Source: Chondrilla cf. caribensis
Taxonomy: Eukaryota; Porifera; Demospongiae; Chondrillida; Chondrillidae
NCBI GenBank assembly: GCA_964020155.1
Contig: OZ026567.1
Coordinates: 1,493,131 to 1,557,130 of the forward strand
DNA length: 64,000 nucleotides
Reading direction: 5' to 3'
Made by a program: the position numbers and the translations under genes. This document shows, piece after piece, positions 14,780 through 27,245 of this stretch. Position 1 is the stretch's first letter. Every line of letters begins with the position of its first letter. The notes under the pieces were generated by a model, which was given only the letters and a program-made list of their open reading frames with translations, was not told where the DNA came from and made no database searches.

Positions 14780-17700
14780 ATTGGTATATGTCACACATAT
14801 ACACATAAACAGATATAGAATGTACATCATACAAAATTAACAAAATGATTAGAAGTGTACTTTAACAGTACATATAGGTAGTACATGGTAGAAGCTAGAA
14901 GTTGAATCAACATGCATATTGTCATATGCATACCTCAAAGACATATGCATGACATGTACATGTACATTCTGAGACCTTCCAAAATTTCACCATTTCACTG
15001 AATAAAATGTACAAAATGAATACTGATTAAAGTTTGATCCCAGCTCCAAGGTCTACACCTCAGAAGAGGAAACCATCACTGGCTTGTATTCTACAAACAA
15101 TTGTACGTATGTAGCACCAAATGGTGTGCAATAAACTATCCATGTGCTATGGTTGAGTATAATATTATGGGTCAAGAGAGTCTGACAATTTCAGTGATAA
15201 CAGCACTAACGACGTTCTCATGTTGTAAGGTTTGTTTGAAGGTATGTGTCATTGTCATGTTTGCCCTTGAGACAGGTGTTGAAGATCAACTAATTGACAT
15301 CAGGTACCTACTGTGTACATATCAAGGGGAGTGTGCACGTATGACATATATAAGTGCACACTTCTCCTTCTGATACGTCAACTCAACAGGATGTGAGCAC
15401 ATGACATTGTACATACACAGTGTCACACACAATATACACAAACATAGATACATACATGCACATGTACACATATGCAAAAGTACAAATACACATGTGGACA
15501 CATACACACGTGTTTGCTTACAAACCCACACATCAATGTACAAATGTTGACATATCACATCACATCACAAAACACAATCAAAGATCATTCTATTGTCAGA
15601 TACATAGCAGACAAGCACACATGTAAAAGTACATGTACACACTCGACCACATGAACACAATGTACCAGTAGAATGTACACTCACTGAGGAAATTACCAAA
15701 ATGAGTTCTTCCAGTCGTTCAGCATGGTGTACTTTACTGAGCAACATTCCACATTCAGCTGGGGTTAGTCTTAACCGAAGGTGACACACAGGTCTAGACA
15801 TTGGACCATCTATGATGAGTTGACACCAATTGTCACCTGTACAGAGTGGAACCAAACACTATACTGTAGTACCAGTGGAAACTTTTATATTAACTTACTG
15901 AGTACAAGGTTAAAAGTAGAGTGAGCAGAATAGGTGTAGTGTGTACTGTACCACTCAGTCAGACATGGGATCGGAATGGTTTGTATCACGGAGAAATATC
16001 CACACCTGACTGTGTGCACACAATTGGGATCAAATATTGGTATGCTTCTCATCAATAAATGGTGTCATTGAACATCTGTGAGGGGAACTAGCATTACACA
16101 ATCTATAAACATACGTAGCTACATACAAGTCTCACCTAGTAGTGAAGGAAGATGTGCGTAGTAACCGTCCAACCTCAAATGAGTAATGTGGTCACTGTGT
16201 GTCAAAGTCTCCAATAGAGAGAGAAAAAGTTCTTTTGACTCACCCTACCCGTGTGTAAAGATAATACAAAATAACAAGTCAGAACTTCAAGTACGTAATA
16301 CCACAAATTGAATATAATTATAGTGCACATACTGAATGTAGCTGAGATATAACATGACCACATGTATAATGTCATGTATGTCATACATAATATGACCTAG
16401 TCTAGCCTCTAGACACAAGTTATCATTTCCATGTGTGGGCGGAGCAAGAAGTAAGGTCCAGCAATTATTTTCATTTTCATGCACTATCCCCACTGGAAGG
16501 TGGTTATTGGAGATGATACGGCTTATGATGATTTTGGTACTCATAGGGGAAGGTGCAATCTTCTAAGATGACCTTGGTGAGTGAACAAAGACAGATATGT
16601 CACAGGTATTCAATTCACACCACTTGAAGACAACATGCTGTGTCTACACTGCCATTGAAGTGCCTAGTCTTGTGTGCATCAGACTCATTCTCATCCCCAA
16701 TTTTGAAATTGGGACTTCGTCTCGGTGAGAATAGGTCTGGTCTGATCAGGTAGCTATGTATTTCTGTACTGGAAGTCTACAATAATAAATAACAATCACA
16801 TTGCATATCATTACATTTCAAGGTGATAAATTTCCTCATGCACGACATGTGTTCTCTTGGGAGAGACCTGTTGGTTATGTGCATCAAAACTATATTTGGT
16901 TTGAGGTGCCCATGTACAGGAGTGAGAGGTTGGGGCTAGCTAGACTAAATGTGACCTTTAGCTTACAGACATGCACACTGCTTGGCCACCACAGACAAGC
17001 AACACATAATGTACACATGAAGACATGTGCTCAACTTCAGGAAGGGATACAACAGGAAGTGATGCAATAGGAAATGTATTTTGTTGGAAAGCTTTACACT
17101 GCTGAAGACGACCATCAAAGACCAAATGTACAGTGAAGCAACATGGAACAAACTGTGTTTAATATACATACATGCTACCAACTAACCAAAGGTTACACCC
17201 AATGATGGGACATGAACAATGCAGCTCAGAATCCCTATTCACATACATACTAACCCAATAGTCGATCCCAAGTTCTGATATGTTCCTGTTCCTGGAGACT
17301 CCTTTCACTATCGACAGCATAAGATCTGAAGTCTATAAACACACAACAATATCACAATACAAGATGGCATGAGGTCCAGTACACCTTAGAGATTACCCCT
17401 CACCTCTTCTGTACATCCAACATCAACCTTGACAAGCTGGCCACTTGTGGCTATGGCTTCCTCTATTACAGATAGTTCAGAAGAGGAAATGTCCTCTCTA
17501 TAAAGGCTGGTGGTAACCTATTGTAAGAATGTACATAAATGATCATGATCACTCAATACGTACTGTTACAGTATTACATGTTGTACTGTCTACAGTCTTA
17601 CTTCTGGCAATGACATAACAACATTCAGTTCCTTCAATGTTTTGGCATCCTTCAATCCTGAAAGAACAGCACACCACTGTCTAGGGGTTAACCTCATCCC

Positions 17701-20700
17701 CACTGAACACTTTTCACGTGGAACTAACAGGGACTTCAGAGAGTTGTCTGGTATATCTGTGCATGATTGTTACCATTATAAAACTGAAACGGAAACAAAT
17801 ACACCTGGAATGGTTTACTCTTGACTCACCAGAAAATCTATGCTCTCTATGCTCAAAAATATTGTAGTTGATGTTCTTAAGGGTCTCGTTCACACAAAGG
17901 TGGTCAATAAATGATGCTGGGGGGAGATTACTACCGAGGGAATCATCAATCTGAAATGACCTCAAACTTCTATTAGCTTCCACTGCATGATCAATTCTTC
18001 TCCAATCTTCATTGCTATATTCCATGTCCTACAGCAATACATGTACACAAGGTTTACTGCACTAAATGTACATAACAGAATAGTCTGGTGTACACCAAAC
18101 TTTATTCCTTTTTTATTTATTGTCGTAAAAGGATTTAGAGACTTTGATAATATGAAGGTGTTGTGAGAGGTGGAGTCAAACTGATATTCAGTAAAATAGT
18201 GATGAGTCATTACCTGACCAACGAAATGGTCAATTGTCTACAGTAGAACAGCACTTAGGAGGTTTCAGTGCATGGTGATTGACAACAGTGATATTCCTGT
18301 GGAAATACTGAGACTTGATACACAACAACCGTTCTTCTTAATGATGAAGACTCAAGGCTGGACATTACACCACTGTTGAACTATTGAATAGCAATGTGAC
18401 TGGGTGCATTGTGACTGAGAATGAACTGCATTTCAATGTGCACATACGTATCAAGTTGGAGTATATTCGATTGGTTTAATGCCATTTTTTCAAGTAATGT
18501 TCCTTGCTTAGCTGACAGAGTATTCATAACAATTGACAATATTTTCATAACAATTGACAACCCTGGCTCACAGCTATACAGTGTAGAGTTGAGTTTAAAT
18601 ACAAGCAGAGCTGCTCTATTTTGAAATTACCACTCAACTCCTCTTGCTCATCTTCTGACTCTTGCTTGGGATGGTTGTGTGTGTTTGAACAGGAGTTGAG
18701 GAGAGTCAGGGATTGTAGAGTCTTATCCACGTGTACCCTCAAGGAGGGCAAGTAGAGTGAAAACCCCATCTCAAACAATCTTAGACTAAGTGACATCTTA
18801 AAAGAGATCTAGGATTATAAGTGGTTGTTATGTTGGGACAGAAATAATAGGGACAATCTACCATACAAGATTACATAACATTATAGTGATTTGAATGTGT
18901 TACACTCCTATAAATGCAAATATACAGATCAACACACCTTACTAAGAAAGTAAAGCACCACCTCCTCAATCCTTCCTGAGAGCACAGCTAGTACTGTATC
19001 CAAAGGTGCAGCACGTAACTTGATGGCCTTCAAGTTATGTGATGTTTTGAAACTTCTTTCAAATATTTCCCAATCTGTCAAACACAAAAGTAAGAATATA
19101 GCACTTGCTATATACAGTCCACTACAACAGAATGTGGAACAGTTCATTGACATGTGGAAATATAGGAAACTTGGGACACAGTTCACTGGTAAACATGTAA
19201 AGCCTCAATATTTTCCAATCAGGAGTTCCGAATAGCAGGGTTCCACTGTAGCTACAATGAAATGTAGTCTTGTGCACAACTTGTACAAGTTCATATCATG
19301 CAATACCAGACTCAAGACTACAGACATACAATACAGTAGTATTATAACCACACACCACCTACCATTTGGGTGGAACTGAGACAATTCCAACGTTCTCAGA
19401 TTCTTGTGCACAAACACAGTGCTGGCCAGGTTGTCCACTCCAAGTGGATGCATCTCATCACCCCACAGTGATAGCGTTTCAAGTGTGGGATGGTTCTGGA
19501 CTGCAGACTGGACAACATGTAAATTGTAAGGGAACCTCACACTAAAACTGATAGAGTTCTTCAATAGTGTTGGAAGAACCCTAGCAGATACTGAGGGGTT
19601 GTTGGCTTCAAAGAGTGAGGTCATCACAACCTCGTCATCGACATCAGTCGGAACACCGGCATCTCGGGCACGCGGTGATAAACTTGACAGACTGAGACTA
19701 GTCAAGTCTACCCATTTCAGTCTGGTGATTCCACAGTAGGTCTTCCAGACCTCGGCCATCTCTCGACGTCCAAACTCACTTTTCCAGATTCTCCTTTGAT
19801 CGGTTTTGCTCTGTTTGGCAATGTGGATGGCAGCTAATGTTTCTTGTACCGTTTTGTGGTTGAATTGATAGAGATGTCCAGCTGATGGGGCTATCTTGTC
19901 CACACGCTCAGAGAACAGGAGGTTGTAGATGCTGCCTCGCTTATCCAAATGCTCCTTCACATCTTTCAAGTCGTCCTCGGTGAGAATCAGACGCTGACCA
20001 TTCTTGTCGCTGCAGCATTTGTATGCTACCTCACAGAGGGCATAGAATCCAGGAAATAGATCAATTGGGACATTCAGTACATCCTCAATCGGAGCACCAG
20101 TGACCTGAGATGCCCAGATCAGGTAATCCACCAACTGGTGACAGATGTATGCTGAGAAAATGCCGCTTACCGTCTCGGGAAGAGGGGCACTCCCGAGGTG
20201 ATCCTGGACTTTGCAGACAATTTTCAAAACCATGGGAATACGGCACATCCCACGAACTACAGAAAGACTGTTTAGCCTTTGAATGATCACCTTTGATTGA
20301 CGCTCTGCTTCTTTCTTACAGGCTCGATATGCTTCTCGGAAATAGTGCTGGATGTACTGGTCGATGTCTGTGTCGGTGAATCCAAGAATTTCAACATGAC
20401 GATGGGGTCGCTTCATCAGAGACAGGAGATCTGGACATCGGGAGGGTCGAGTGGTGACAAACACATCGCATTCACTAAGGAAGAGGTCCTCAACCGATAG
20501 GAGATCACTTAGGAAAGGGGATTTCCCAAGATGATCCGCAACCTCATCAAACCCATCCAGAATGAGGGCGACACCTTCCCCGTCACTTCCTTTCATTATC
20601 TCATACAATTGGGGAATGTTGGAAATACCCAAGGCTCCCAATAAGAAAAGGAGATCGATGTCTCCCTTGGCATCACTGAGCAACACCTTTAGCTTGCGGA

Positions 20701-23700
20701 GCTCTACCAGTAGCACCAGACGATACTGGTTGGGGAGAGCTTGGGAGTACAGGTCTTGGCATAGTTTACGTGACAGGGTTGTCTTGCCGCACCCAGGTGC
20801 ACCGCTGATGACCATGCGCTTTCCTGAAGTGACTTTGTCGCAGTTGAGAATGTCCTTGTATTCCACCTTCTCTGCCTTTTCGTAGTACCCGTCTATGCCG
20901 TGGATGGTGGCATCCAGGAAATCTGTGATATCTTTACCCCTCTTGGCTCCATAACGACGACGCTCTACTGTGGCTAAATGATTGAATTCTACATCCGGCG
21001 TTGAGGTATCCTCAGTGTATACCGTAGGCAGGCGACTGTAGAATCGATTCAATTTTTCATACCAACGACCGTACACCTGTAGGTGATGAGACATAATTAT
21101 AGACCTAGGAGTAGCTTATGTAGTTCATGCAACTATGTCACTGCAGGAGGTTACTATACATTGGTGTGTGGCAAAAAGTACAACAGTAATTAGCGAGTGG
21201 CAAATTTCAAATTGATGATTTCATTGAAAGTAAAAGCATTGCAAGCATTTAAAGATCACTATAAAATGAAAGTTGGATCTACAGACACCACATTTTTCAT
21301 GACGTTCATAACCATTCGATTGCAAGGTGAAACTATATAGTCAGAGCCTACCTAAATGCAATGAAATCGTGGAGTCTTACAAATTCCCTAATAATATTGT
21401 TGGTTGATTACACATAGCACCAATTATTCCAATCTATTGCAGCCATACTTATATTATTGGTGGCATGTTTGAAATCCACAGTCCTCCCTGTGGTCTCGTA
21501 ACTCTTTGCAGTACGTACTGCTATATCTTCTGACATCTTCCCAATACTACACAGTGTCAACAACTTGAAGGCAGTCTACTGGACTCTGGGGCTACCTTGA
21601 TGTCCCATTTCAGGACAACTACAACATCCTCATCCTTACACATCTCATAGGTATCTTCCTTTTCAGTTCGAACAACTTCAGACACTTTGATGATGTGGAA
21701 CATTGAATCGAAATCAAACAATAATCCCTTACATGTGTTGTTTATGTACATTGTACAACAAGTTCACTGCCTAATGTTTGACCTCTCAATAATATTATCA
21801 CACAATGGTCACACATCATTGTTTGCATCATCATCTCATTCTCTATGTGTTCTCTCTCACACACACTCTGCAGTAGCTAAACGGACATCTCTGTGTTGTG
21901 ATGGATCTTGGGCTCCTTTGCCGTATTCTGATATAACTTGGCTGCTTGTCCAGAAACAACACATCACTCAATATCACCATGTTGTCACCTCAGTGGACAA
22001 CAGGACATGCATGTGTGTGCAGAATATAGTCGAATTATAGTAAATTGAACTTGACTATTGGTCTGGCTTCACTCCCTCATGCCTAAACTAGTCGCACATC
22101 ATCAATGTAAACTAATATACAGTACATATCAGCACTCCAAATAATTGGTGGAATACATCAATACAGTAAACTAATAGGGACAAGTGAAGTGAGACCCACG
22201 TCAAGTTGGTTCCTCCAACTTCTGTTGTGGACAATAGCCCACAATTATGTGTATTATATACATGCCATGATTTCAAAAAAAGAAATAATAGTAAAAATAC
22301 ATAATATTTATGTAAATGAAGCAATCATCAGTTCTGGCTGTCTGGTAAAATGTATACTAGTGCCTAGTACACAGAAATGCTATAAGCCTCACTGGAATCA
22401 TCCAGTGAATGACATCAACACAATGGGATATTGTCCAACCAGCAACCTGCCGACATACAGCCAGTAGGAATCGAGAACTGTAGACAGCAAGTAGCAAGAA
22501 TTGTAAGCTGATATGGAATATTAATTGGTGGAAAGAAAAGCTCATGGTATGTCTGTGTCTAACACATTTTGATCATTTAAATTATACATTCTTTTGATAA
22601 TTGATTCTGCTGGATATGCACATGTTCAAGTAGCCAGGTGTGAACAAAGCGAACAACATTATATCAACAAGTTGGGTCTGAGTATACCATGGAAAATGGC
22701 CGCAGGTGGTAGAAACCAGGCATATGGGTTTAATGCATTGTCCTTTCTGCTATTGTCCATTGTCCATTGTTGCCAACAACCAAGCTGCAAAATCGAGATG
22801 CCAGAGTCATGAGGAGCCCTTGTGACAATTGCACAATCGAGATGTGAAGGATATACATATACAAATGCAAGACGACCGATTGTCACGATTACTAGCCTCA
22901 CTGCCAGCTCAGTGATGACAGTGTATGAGAATCACTCTAGATTATAATATATGAGGTTTATCTACATCTGTAATGTGTGCATGGATACATGTGTGTACTG
23001 GGAGTATGTCCATCGGTAATTTTGCAATATATATGGATTACTACCAAATATTTACTCCATAGCTAAATAAAATGTGCTTTGATGTCAACACAGCTGCAAA
23101 TGTGGAGGGATGGACACACTCCAAATGAACACTTACATTCTCACCACTACCTTGTGATCTGTCAACAGGTGGTCCAGGAGGGTGGGGAGATTCTAGCGGT
23201 AGGATCATACAGTAACACACAATAACTTGACACATGTACGTCAGTAGGTACAAGTGTGGACGGGCATCAATGTTTACCACAGCCATGAGCCCTGGCCAGA
23301 ACCTGTGTACTGAGACACTAGCAGCTATAGCTGGTGGTATATATGGTACTAATCATACAAAATTGAATGTTCTATGGGCGTACCCGTTTAGTGAAAACGC
23401 CCGTGAAACAAATACAGGTACGGACATACCCATACTCGTACCCTTTCTCTTGTTTACATTATACCGTAATCGACACCTGTGTCATCATCATCATGTGTTA
23501 TCATAGATATTGTTATGTACATGCGGTCTTCATTGTCTTCTGCATAGCTTTTTCCCAAATGACGACAAAAGAGAATTCGCTGCTTCACATAACTGATCTT
23601 CTAACAAACTGTAACACGATGAAAAGGTGATACGTAGGTGTTACTCTAGGTATCACTGCGTAGGTGTACATTTTTTGCAATCGTCGAGTTCGGCAACTCG

Positions 23701-24772
23701 CCTACTAAACGGCCGTTCCTGTTTAGTGTGTATGGGTACAGAACGGGTATGGGTACGCCTGTTCCGTACCCGTAGAACATTCAGTTTTATATGATTAGTA
23801 CCATAACTGATATTACAAAACACAAAGATGGAGAAATGATGAAGACAAATGCACACCTTGTACCATTGATACTATGAATATACTAGTCGCGGTGTACCCT
23901 AGGCCTGGTTATCCCAACCCTGGATTATCTAAACAACTTTACATCAGTCATTTAAATATGACATCACTACTGACAATATAATGTCAAAATTGTGAGAAAG
24001 TGTAAGCAAAAAGTGGAAATTATTAAGCATCTCCATACATCACAGGCAAATGGTCACATGACATACATGTGACACGTGCAGATGTGTTGAATATAGTTGA
24101 CTTAATAAGCAGTACTCAAAGGTACACTAAACATATAGAACAGATGTTATGGAAATACAGTAATGAGTACATAAGAGAAACATACCATGTGTGCTGTCAT
24201 CCTCTTTGAACTGTTTGCTATCATTAGAACCAGATGTCGATTGATTTGGTATCTTTCTAGAGTCTGTAGTAGAGGGAACAGAATCTGAATGACTCTATTG
24301 TGGCTAATGCACACAATTGGTAACAACAGTACTAAAAGATAGGACATGCATAGATCGCAATTCAGGGTTTCAATAGGATGAGTAATATAAAGGGCAAGAG
24401 TGTTGGTGAAAATAAGAATTGACTACAATCCAAATCCAACCACAATGTATGGTGACTCATATCGTATGGCCTCTGCAGCAAGGCAGGGTGTGACAGAGGA
24501 CCAGTAGACTATCATCAATGTGGGCTGTGGCTGGATAGAGAAAATGTGGTATCGCAACTCATTCATTCGCCCTTAGTGAAAGAGACTTCATGGTGTCGAC
24601 CTTCTGCAGAATACAAATAGCTAGCTATGGAAGGTCCATTTCTTTGAACGGCAGCGCGTGAGAACCATATACGCTTAGCTATAGGATGGTCGTTCGTAGA
24701 AAATGTGTCTTACCTTGAGTTCTGGAGGAGATTTCTCTATCCTCAGAACGATTGGAAGAACTAGAAGCCATT
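12662..24772 (-). CDS. NLR-A: NACHT-LRR receptor with C-terminal Death-like domain
   Basis: Spliced minus-strand gene of about 1,450 codons. Exons: 24,714-24,772 (ATG, MASSSSNRSEDRE), 24,186-24,292, 23,145-23,192 (SPHPPGPPVDRSQGSG), 21,596-21,684, 19,363-21,076 (NACHT), 18,938-19,074, 18,572-18,808, 18,214-18,237 (8-codon, tentative), 17,830-18,028, 17,602-17,756, 17,404-17,517, 17,255-17,332, 16,397-16,562, 16,136-16,244, 15,685-15,836, 14,453-14,551, 14,155-14,383, 14,004-14,087, 13,556-13,624, 13,284-13,337, 12,933-13,210 (Death-like) and 12,662-12,811 (tail, TAG). Every junction keeps phase except 16,397/16,244, where a donor is unresolved. NLRs are cytosolic sensors that oligomerise through NACHT. 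Here the N-terminus before NACHT is disordered S/P-rich sequence with no effector domain, and the death-fold module is C-terminal, the reverse of the usual order. Confidence 0.8.
12828..12932. repeat. 28-bp minisatellite at the Death exon donor (A)
   Basis: About four copies of a unit with TCCACTACAAGCACAATGCT then CACCAGTG. Read on the minus strand, each unit has GGTGAGCATTGTGC, so each carries a copy of the 5' splice-site sequence. Confidence 0.9.
12933..13210 (-). CDS. Death-like domain exon of NLR-A
   Basis: Phase-1 acceptor, phase-0 donor, 92 codons. The pattern fits a six-helix Death domain: GLLAVWNEILNWELPINLGV, then KALKIWKSG, then PPTWTSLLKAVETTEG and AELEAKVL. Death domains bind other death-fold domains in signalling complexes. 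The assignment rests on pattern, not a profile search. The exon's donor abuts a 28-bp minisatellite. Confidence 0.7.
13284..14087 (-). CDS. Linker exons of NLR-A, two of them homologous
   Basis: Three phase-1 exons: 14,004-14,087 (SSLTSEKSSSEVVPVDLP), 13,556-13,624 (GGQGDAISTDPKIAPVNDQPSVYG) and 13,284-13,337 (GGQSSCVNVPIKDQLTVYG). The last two begin GGQ and end VYG and are evidently an old exon duplication. They connect the LRRs to the Death-like domain and are probably flexible. A 25-bp minisatellite separates them. Confidence 0.75.
13626..13700. repeat. 25-bp minisatellite between linker exons (A)
   Basis: Units of GACAAGTACATGTAGTGAGTATGTA, about three copies, with one more after the next exon (13,339-13,372). 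B and C carry different numbers. Confidence 0.85.
14155..19074 (-). CDS. LRR exon block of NLR-A
   Basis: Small, mostly phase-0 exons each encode about one LRR of the ribonuclease-inhibitor type: LTPRQWCAVLSGLKDAKTLKEL (17,602-17,756), LTPAECGMLLSKVHHAERLEEL (15,685-15,836), HITHLRLDGYYAHLP (16,136-16,244), ASFIDHLCVNETLKNI (17,830-18,028). LRRs form the ligand- or partner-binding curve. Exon 18,572-18,808 may end at an earlier GTAATT donor, but the GCT|GTGAGC donor used here keeps phase with the next exon in both A and B. Confidence 0.8.
14717..14777. repeat. (CA)n in LRR intron (A)
   Basis: Intronic CA run, matched in B (37,428-37,560) and C (58,557-58,605). Confidence 0.95.
16678..16743. 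mobile_element. Short palindromic MITE-like element
   Basis: AGACTCATTCTCATC..CCCAATTT and its inverted copy face each other around CCCAATTTTGAAATTGGG. Its internal sequence resembles the 118-bp MITE at 46,402. It is shared by all copies (39,503-39,567; 63,284-63,349), so it predates the duplications. It lies in an intron or candidate exon of the LRR block. Confidence 0.5.
19363..21076 (-). CDS. NACHT exon of NLR-A (571 codons)
   Basis: One large exon carries the whole NACHT ATPase and its helical/winged-helix tail. Walker A is GAPGCGKTT (about residue 93 of the exon), Walker B is LILDGFDEV, sensor 1 is DVFVTTRPSR, then EILGFTDTDIDQYI. A winged-helix-type FNHKTVQETLAAIHIA closes the region before the first LRR (LETLSLWGDEM). 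An ATG lies six codons upstream of the acceptor, but the phase-0 join to 21,596-21,684 (VVVVLKWDIK) and the conserved CTACAG acceptor favour splicing. Between Walker A and B the segment DLLFLLGALGISN is 11 codons shorter than in B. Confidence 0.95.
21685..23144. other. Long NLR-A intron, no exon seen
   Basis: Between the 23,145 and 21,684 exons. Copy B has a much shorter intron here: the 1.4 kb from about 21,720 to 23,095 is absent at 44,515-44,530. It could be an A-specific insertion or a B deletion. I see no domain in it. Confidence 0.5.
23342..23805. mobile_element. 464-bp TIR element, only in copy A
   Basis: Inverted ends start TATGGTACTAATCATA and continue with TGAATGTTCTA. Inside are inverted GGGTACG/CGTACCC motifs. 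The empty site is in B at about 44,732 (GGTGGTATACAACTGATATT). There is no transposase, so it is a non-autonomous element that inserted after the A/B duplication. Confidence 0.75.
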
Positions 24773-25741
24773 AGCAGACCGTAAACAGGAGCTCAAGTTA
24801 TCGAGGGGCGGGTACGTAGTAGGGAGACCACTTCCGAGACCAACTCCAAATTTGGAGTTGGAAATTGAGTCGGATACAAAACGTAGAACTGATTCGATCA
24901 CGCACTATACACTACAGTATTTATGTGTTGGCAGCAGTATTGATGGTGATGGAGAATAATTTAACACAAAATAATCTACTACTGGTGAACCATTTCATTC
25001 AGTAGAACCAGTATTAAAGACTATAGCTACATGCCCTATATGCACTAGGTGACGACTATTGAATTCTCCAGTGCATGTGTCAACTAAACTGAAGCACTTC
25101 TACCTAAAGTCCACTTCTACAGAGACCACCTTTACTTGATCCATGGGGTGGTCTCTATAGGCAAGTTTTACTGAAGGTGAAATGACATATTCTTCTCAGA
25201 AACAACACAGCAAAAGTAGTGATTGTACCACTTCAGATGCTAAAGGAGAACACAGGATCATCTCTATAGTATACACTCCACATCTGGTCTGTCTCTTCCA
25301 CAACCCAGTCAACATCCAATAGAGACTGGAGTAAAGAAGTAGAAATAATGAAGCAGACTTCAATAATTTAGAACACATCCACATATTCACACACTAACAC
25401 ACATGTACCTGTGAATGTAACAGGAGCACCTACACATGTAGTCTGGTGTAGGTGACCACTCACTACCTAATTTGTGACCAGTGAAGTACAGAGGTAGGAC
25501 CACCATCAGATTACTACATGTGGATCTATACATGAGTATGTACCAATGCATATGGTGTGGATGGTGAGAGATGTGCAGGAGTCTTTCCTAATTCCTTATA
25601 CTGTGGAGGACTGAGGAAGGGTCATCATCAGACTGCTATATCTGTGCCTATACATACCTAATATGTGCCTGTGCAAATACAAACACTTCACACATAAATC
25701 AGGGCTCACTGACAAATACACACATAAGGACACTTGTACAT

Positions 25742-25743
<2 letters not shown>
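24773..25743. other. NLR-A upstream region
   Basis: Likely contains the NLR promoter; I could not identify a TATA box or known motif. It matches B/C sequence at 48,293-49,332. No exon found. Confidence 0.4.

Positions 25744-25810
<67 letters not shown>
25744..25810. repeat. (CA)n at A1/B unit boundary
   Basis: The same unit boundary is a CA tract at 6,337-6,402 and 49,333-49,505. Confidence 0.95.
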
Positions 25811-25812
<2 letters not shown>

Positions 25813-26083
25813 CTGACTAGGCTCCTCAACTATTCTAGTGTAATAATATTCATGAGTTCACAAATGAGATTCATTAAGATGTTATCTAAACAATTGGTAG
25901 GTGTTAGTTCTGTAACAGTAAACAGGTCATACCATTAGACTGTTGTCCAACCACAAAACACACAACACCATGGACAGCAGAGGATACTGGTGTGTCTGAA
26001 CACTACAGAGCACTATGGAGATATCCCTGCTTCACTTCACTCCACATCCTTGTGGTGAGAAACTGTCTGTGTGTCACAAGTAC

Positions 26084-26159
26084 CTTTTGATAATCCCTGG
26101 CTTTCTCTCCTCTTCTTCCCTCTTCCTGTGTACGTATGTCAGCCAGCTGGTTGTAAAAT
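26084..26159 (-). CDS. Candidate exon, copy B (YNQLADIRTQEEGRRGEK)
   Basis: CTCCAG acceptor and AAAAG|GTACTTG donor bracket 25 codons of charged, helix-prone sequence. In A1 (6,730-6,815) and C (49,830-49,910) a tandem 28-bp duplication inside it introduces TAA. It may be a 3' exon of gene 2 or of a separate decayed gene. Tentative. Confidence 0.35.
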
Positions 26160-27139
26160 CTGGAGGTTGAGTACATGAGAAAGATCACCTATGTGTACAC
26201 TAGTATCTACATACGTACATGTGAGCACACACACATTTGAAGTACATTTGAACATGGTTTACAATGTGGTACAAGTAATGGTATTAACACTTGTATATAC
26301 ATACAACAACATGCTCGCTCTTATGTTCATATGCAGCATTACAATAGAATACCATATTATGGGTGCTGTTATAGTGGAAAGAAGCATTATTGAAATTAGG
26401 TCCAATTCATGAAAGCGTAATAGATACCCACATGACATTGAACTCTTGAATTTGCAAAACGGTTGCTTCCCAACAAAACTACCAACTGTTCCTGCTAAAA
26501 TTAATAGCATAAAACAATACTCAGATATGTACGTTGTATATGTATATACAGTATGTTCACATGTACACTCATACAGCATGTCCACATGCAGGTAGACATG
26601 TGCAGAATGCTCACACGTGAAGGATCATTGCAGGACAGTCAGCCAACAAGGTACACACTCATCTATAAACATTTGTGTTTACTTCTTGTTCACGGTGATC
26701 ATTTCCTGTTTATTCATCTTCCTTCGCTGAGTTTTAACCTGAGTGTATTCCTTGGGGACCACTCTCCACCACAACTTTGTACCTGCCCTGCATACAACAA
26801 CATCACAGAAATAAGTCACATGTGACAAACACATCTAACACACATTCATACCATCCCAATAAGTACCTACATTAAGTAGTATACGTTGATAAGACTTGAG
26901 TGTGCTTGTGCATATACGTACATACATGTATCCTGACTGGTGGCAAATTCAAATAGACTGACAGGAATACATATCCTATGAATCCCTGAGATCCCCAGAT
27001 GTGACAATTGACTAATCAATTATCTATGGAATGGTGAGTGTCACATCAGGATACATGGTGTGTATAGCACCATTATAGGGAGGAAATTCAGGAAGTGGAT
27101 CCTTGGGCTGGACAGTGATATAACATATACTAGCTGTGC

Positions 27140-27156
27140 ATACATACATACATAAA

Positions 27157-27187
<31 letters not shown>

Positions 27188-27245
27188 GTACATACATACA
27201 TACATACATACATACATACATACATACATACATACGTACATACAT
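27140..27245. repeat. (ATAC)n in copy B
   Basis: The repeat joins directly to the gene 2 last exon. About 1 kb present in A1 here (8,000-8,460) has been lost from B. Confidence 0.9.

Larger units (their letters stand above)
6403..25740. repeat. Array copy A1 (full unit, about 19.4 kb)
   Basis: Collinear with B from about 25,811 and C from about 49,506: exons, splice sites and most intron sequence correspond. It contains gene 2 (8,469-11,195) and NLR-A (12,662-24,772). It lacks the B- and C-specific insertions but has its own TIR element at 23,342-23,805. Confidence 0.9.

Noticed and set aside
16640..16781. Possible extra LRR-region exon reading TSSTEIHSYLIRPDLF
   Set aside because: It overlaps the palindromic MITE-like element, has no good donor and runs into a stop. 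Skipping it keeps phase 0.
20297..20885. Plus-strand ORFs opposite the NACHT exon (also 42,665-43,739)
   Set aside because: Antisense shadows of a strongly supported coding exon.
24147..24347. Alternative frame ILFPLLQTLERYQINRHL across NLR-A exon 2
   Set aside because: A/B differences are mostly silent in the Ser-rich frame but replace residues in this one, and in A the Ser-rich frame fits exon 1 and exon 3 phases.
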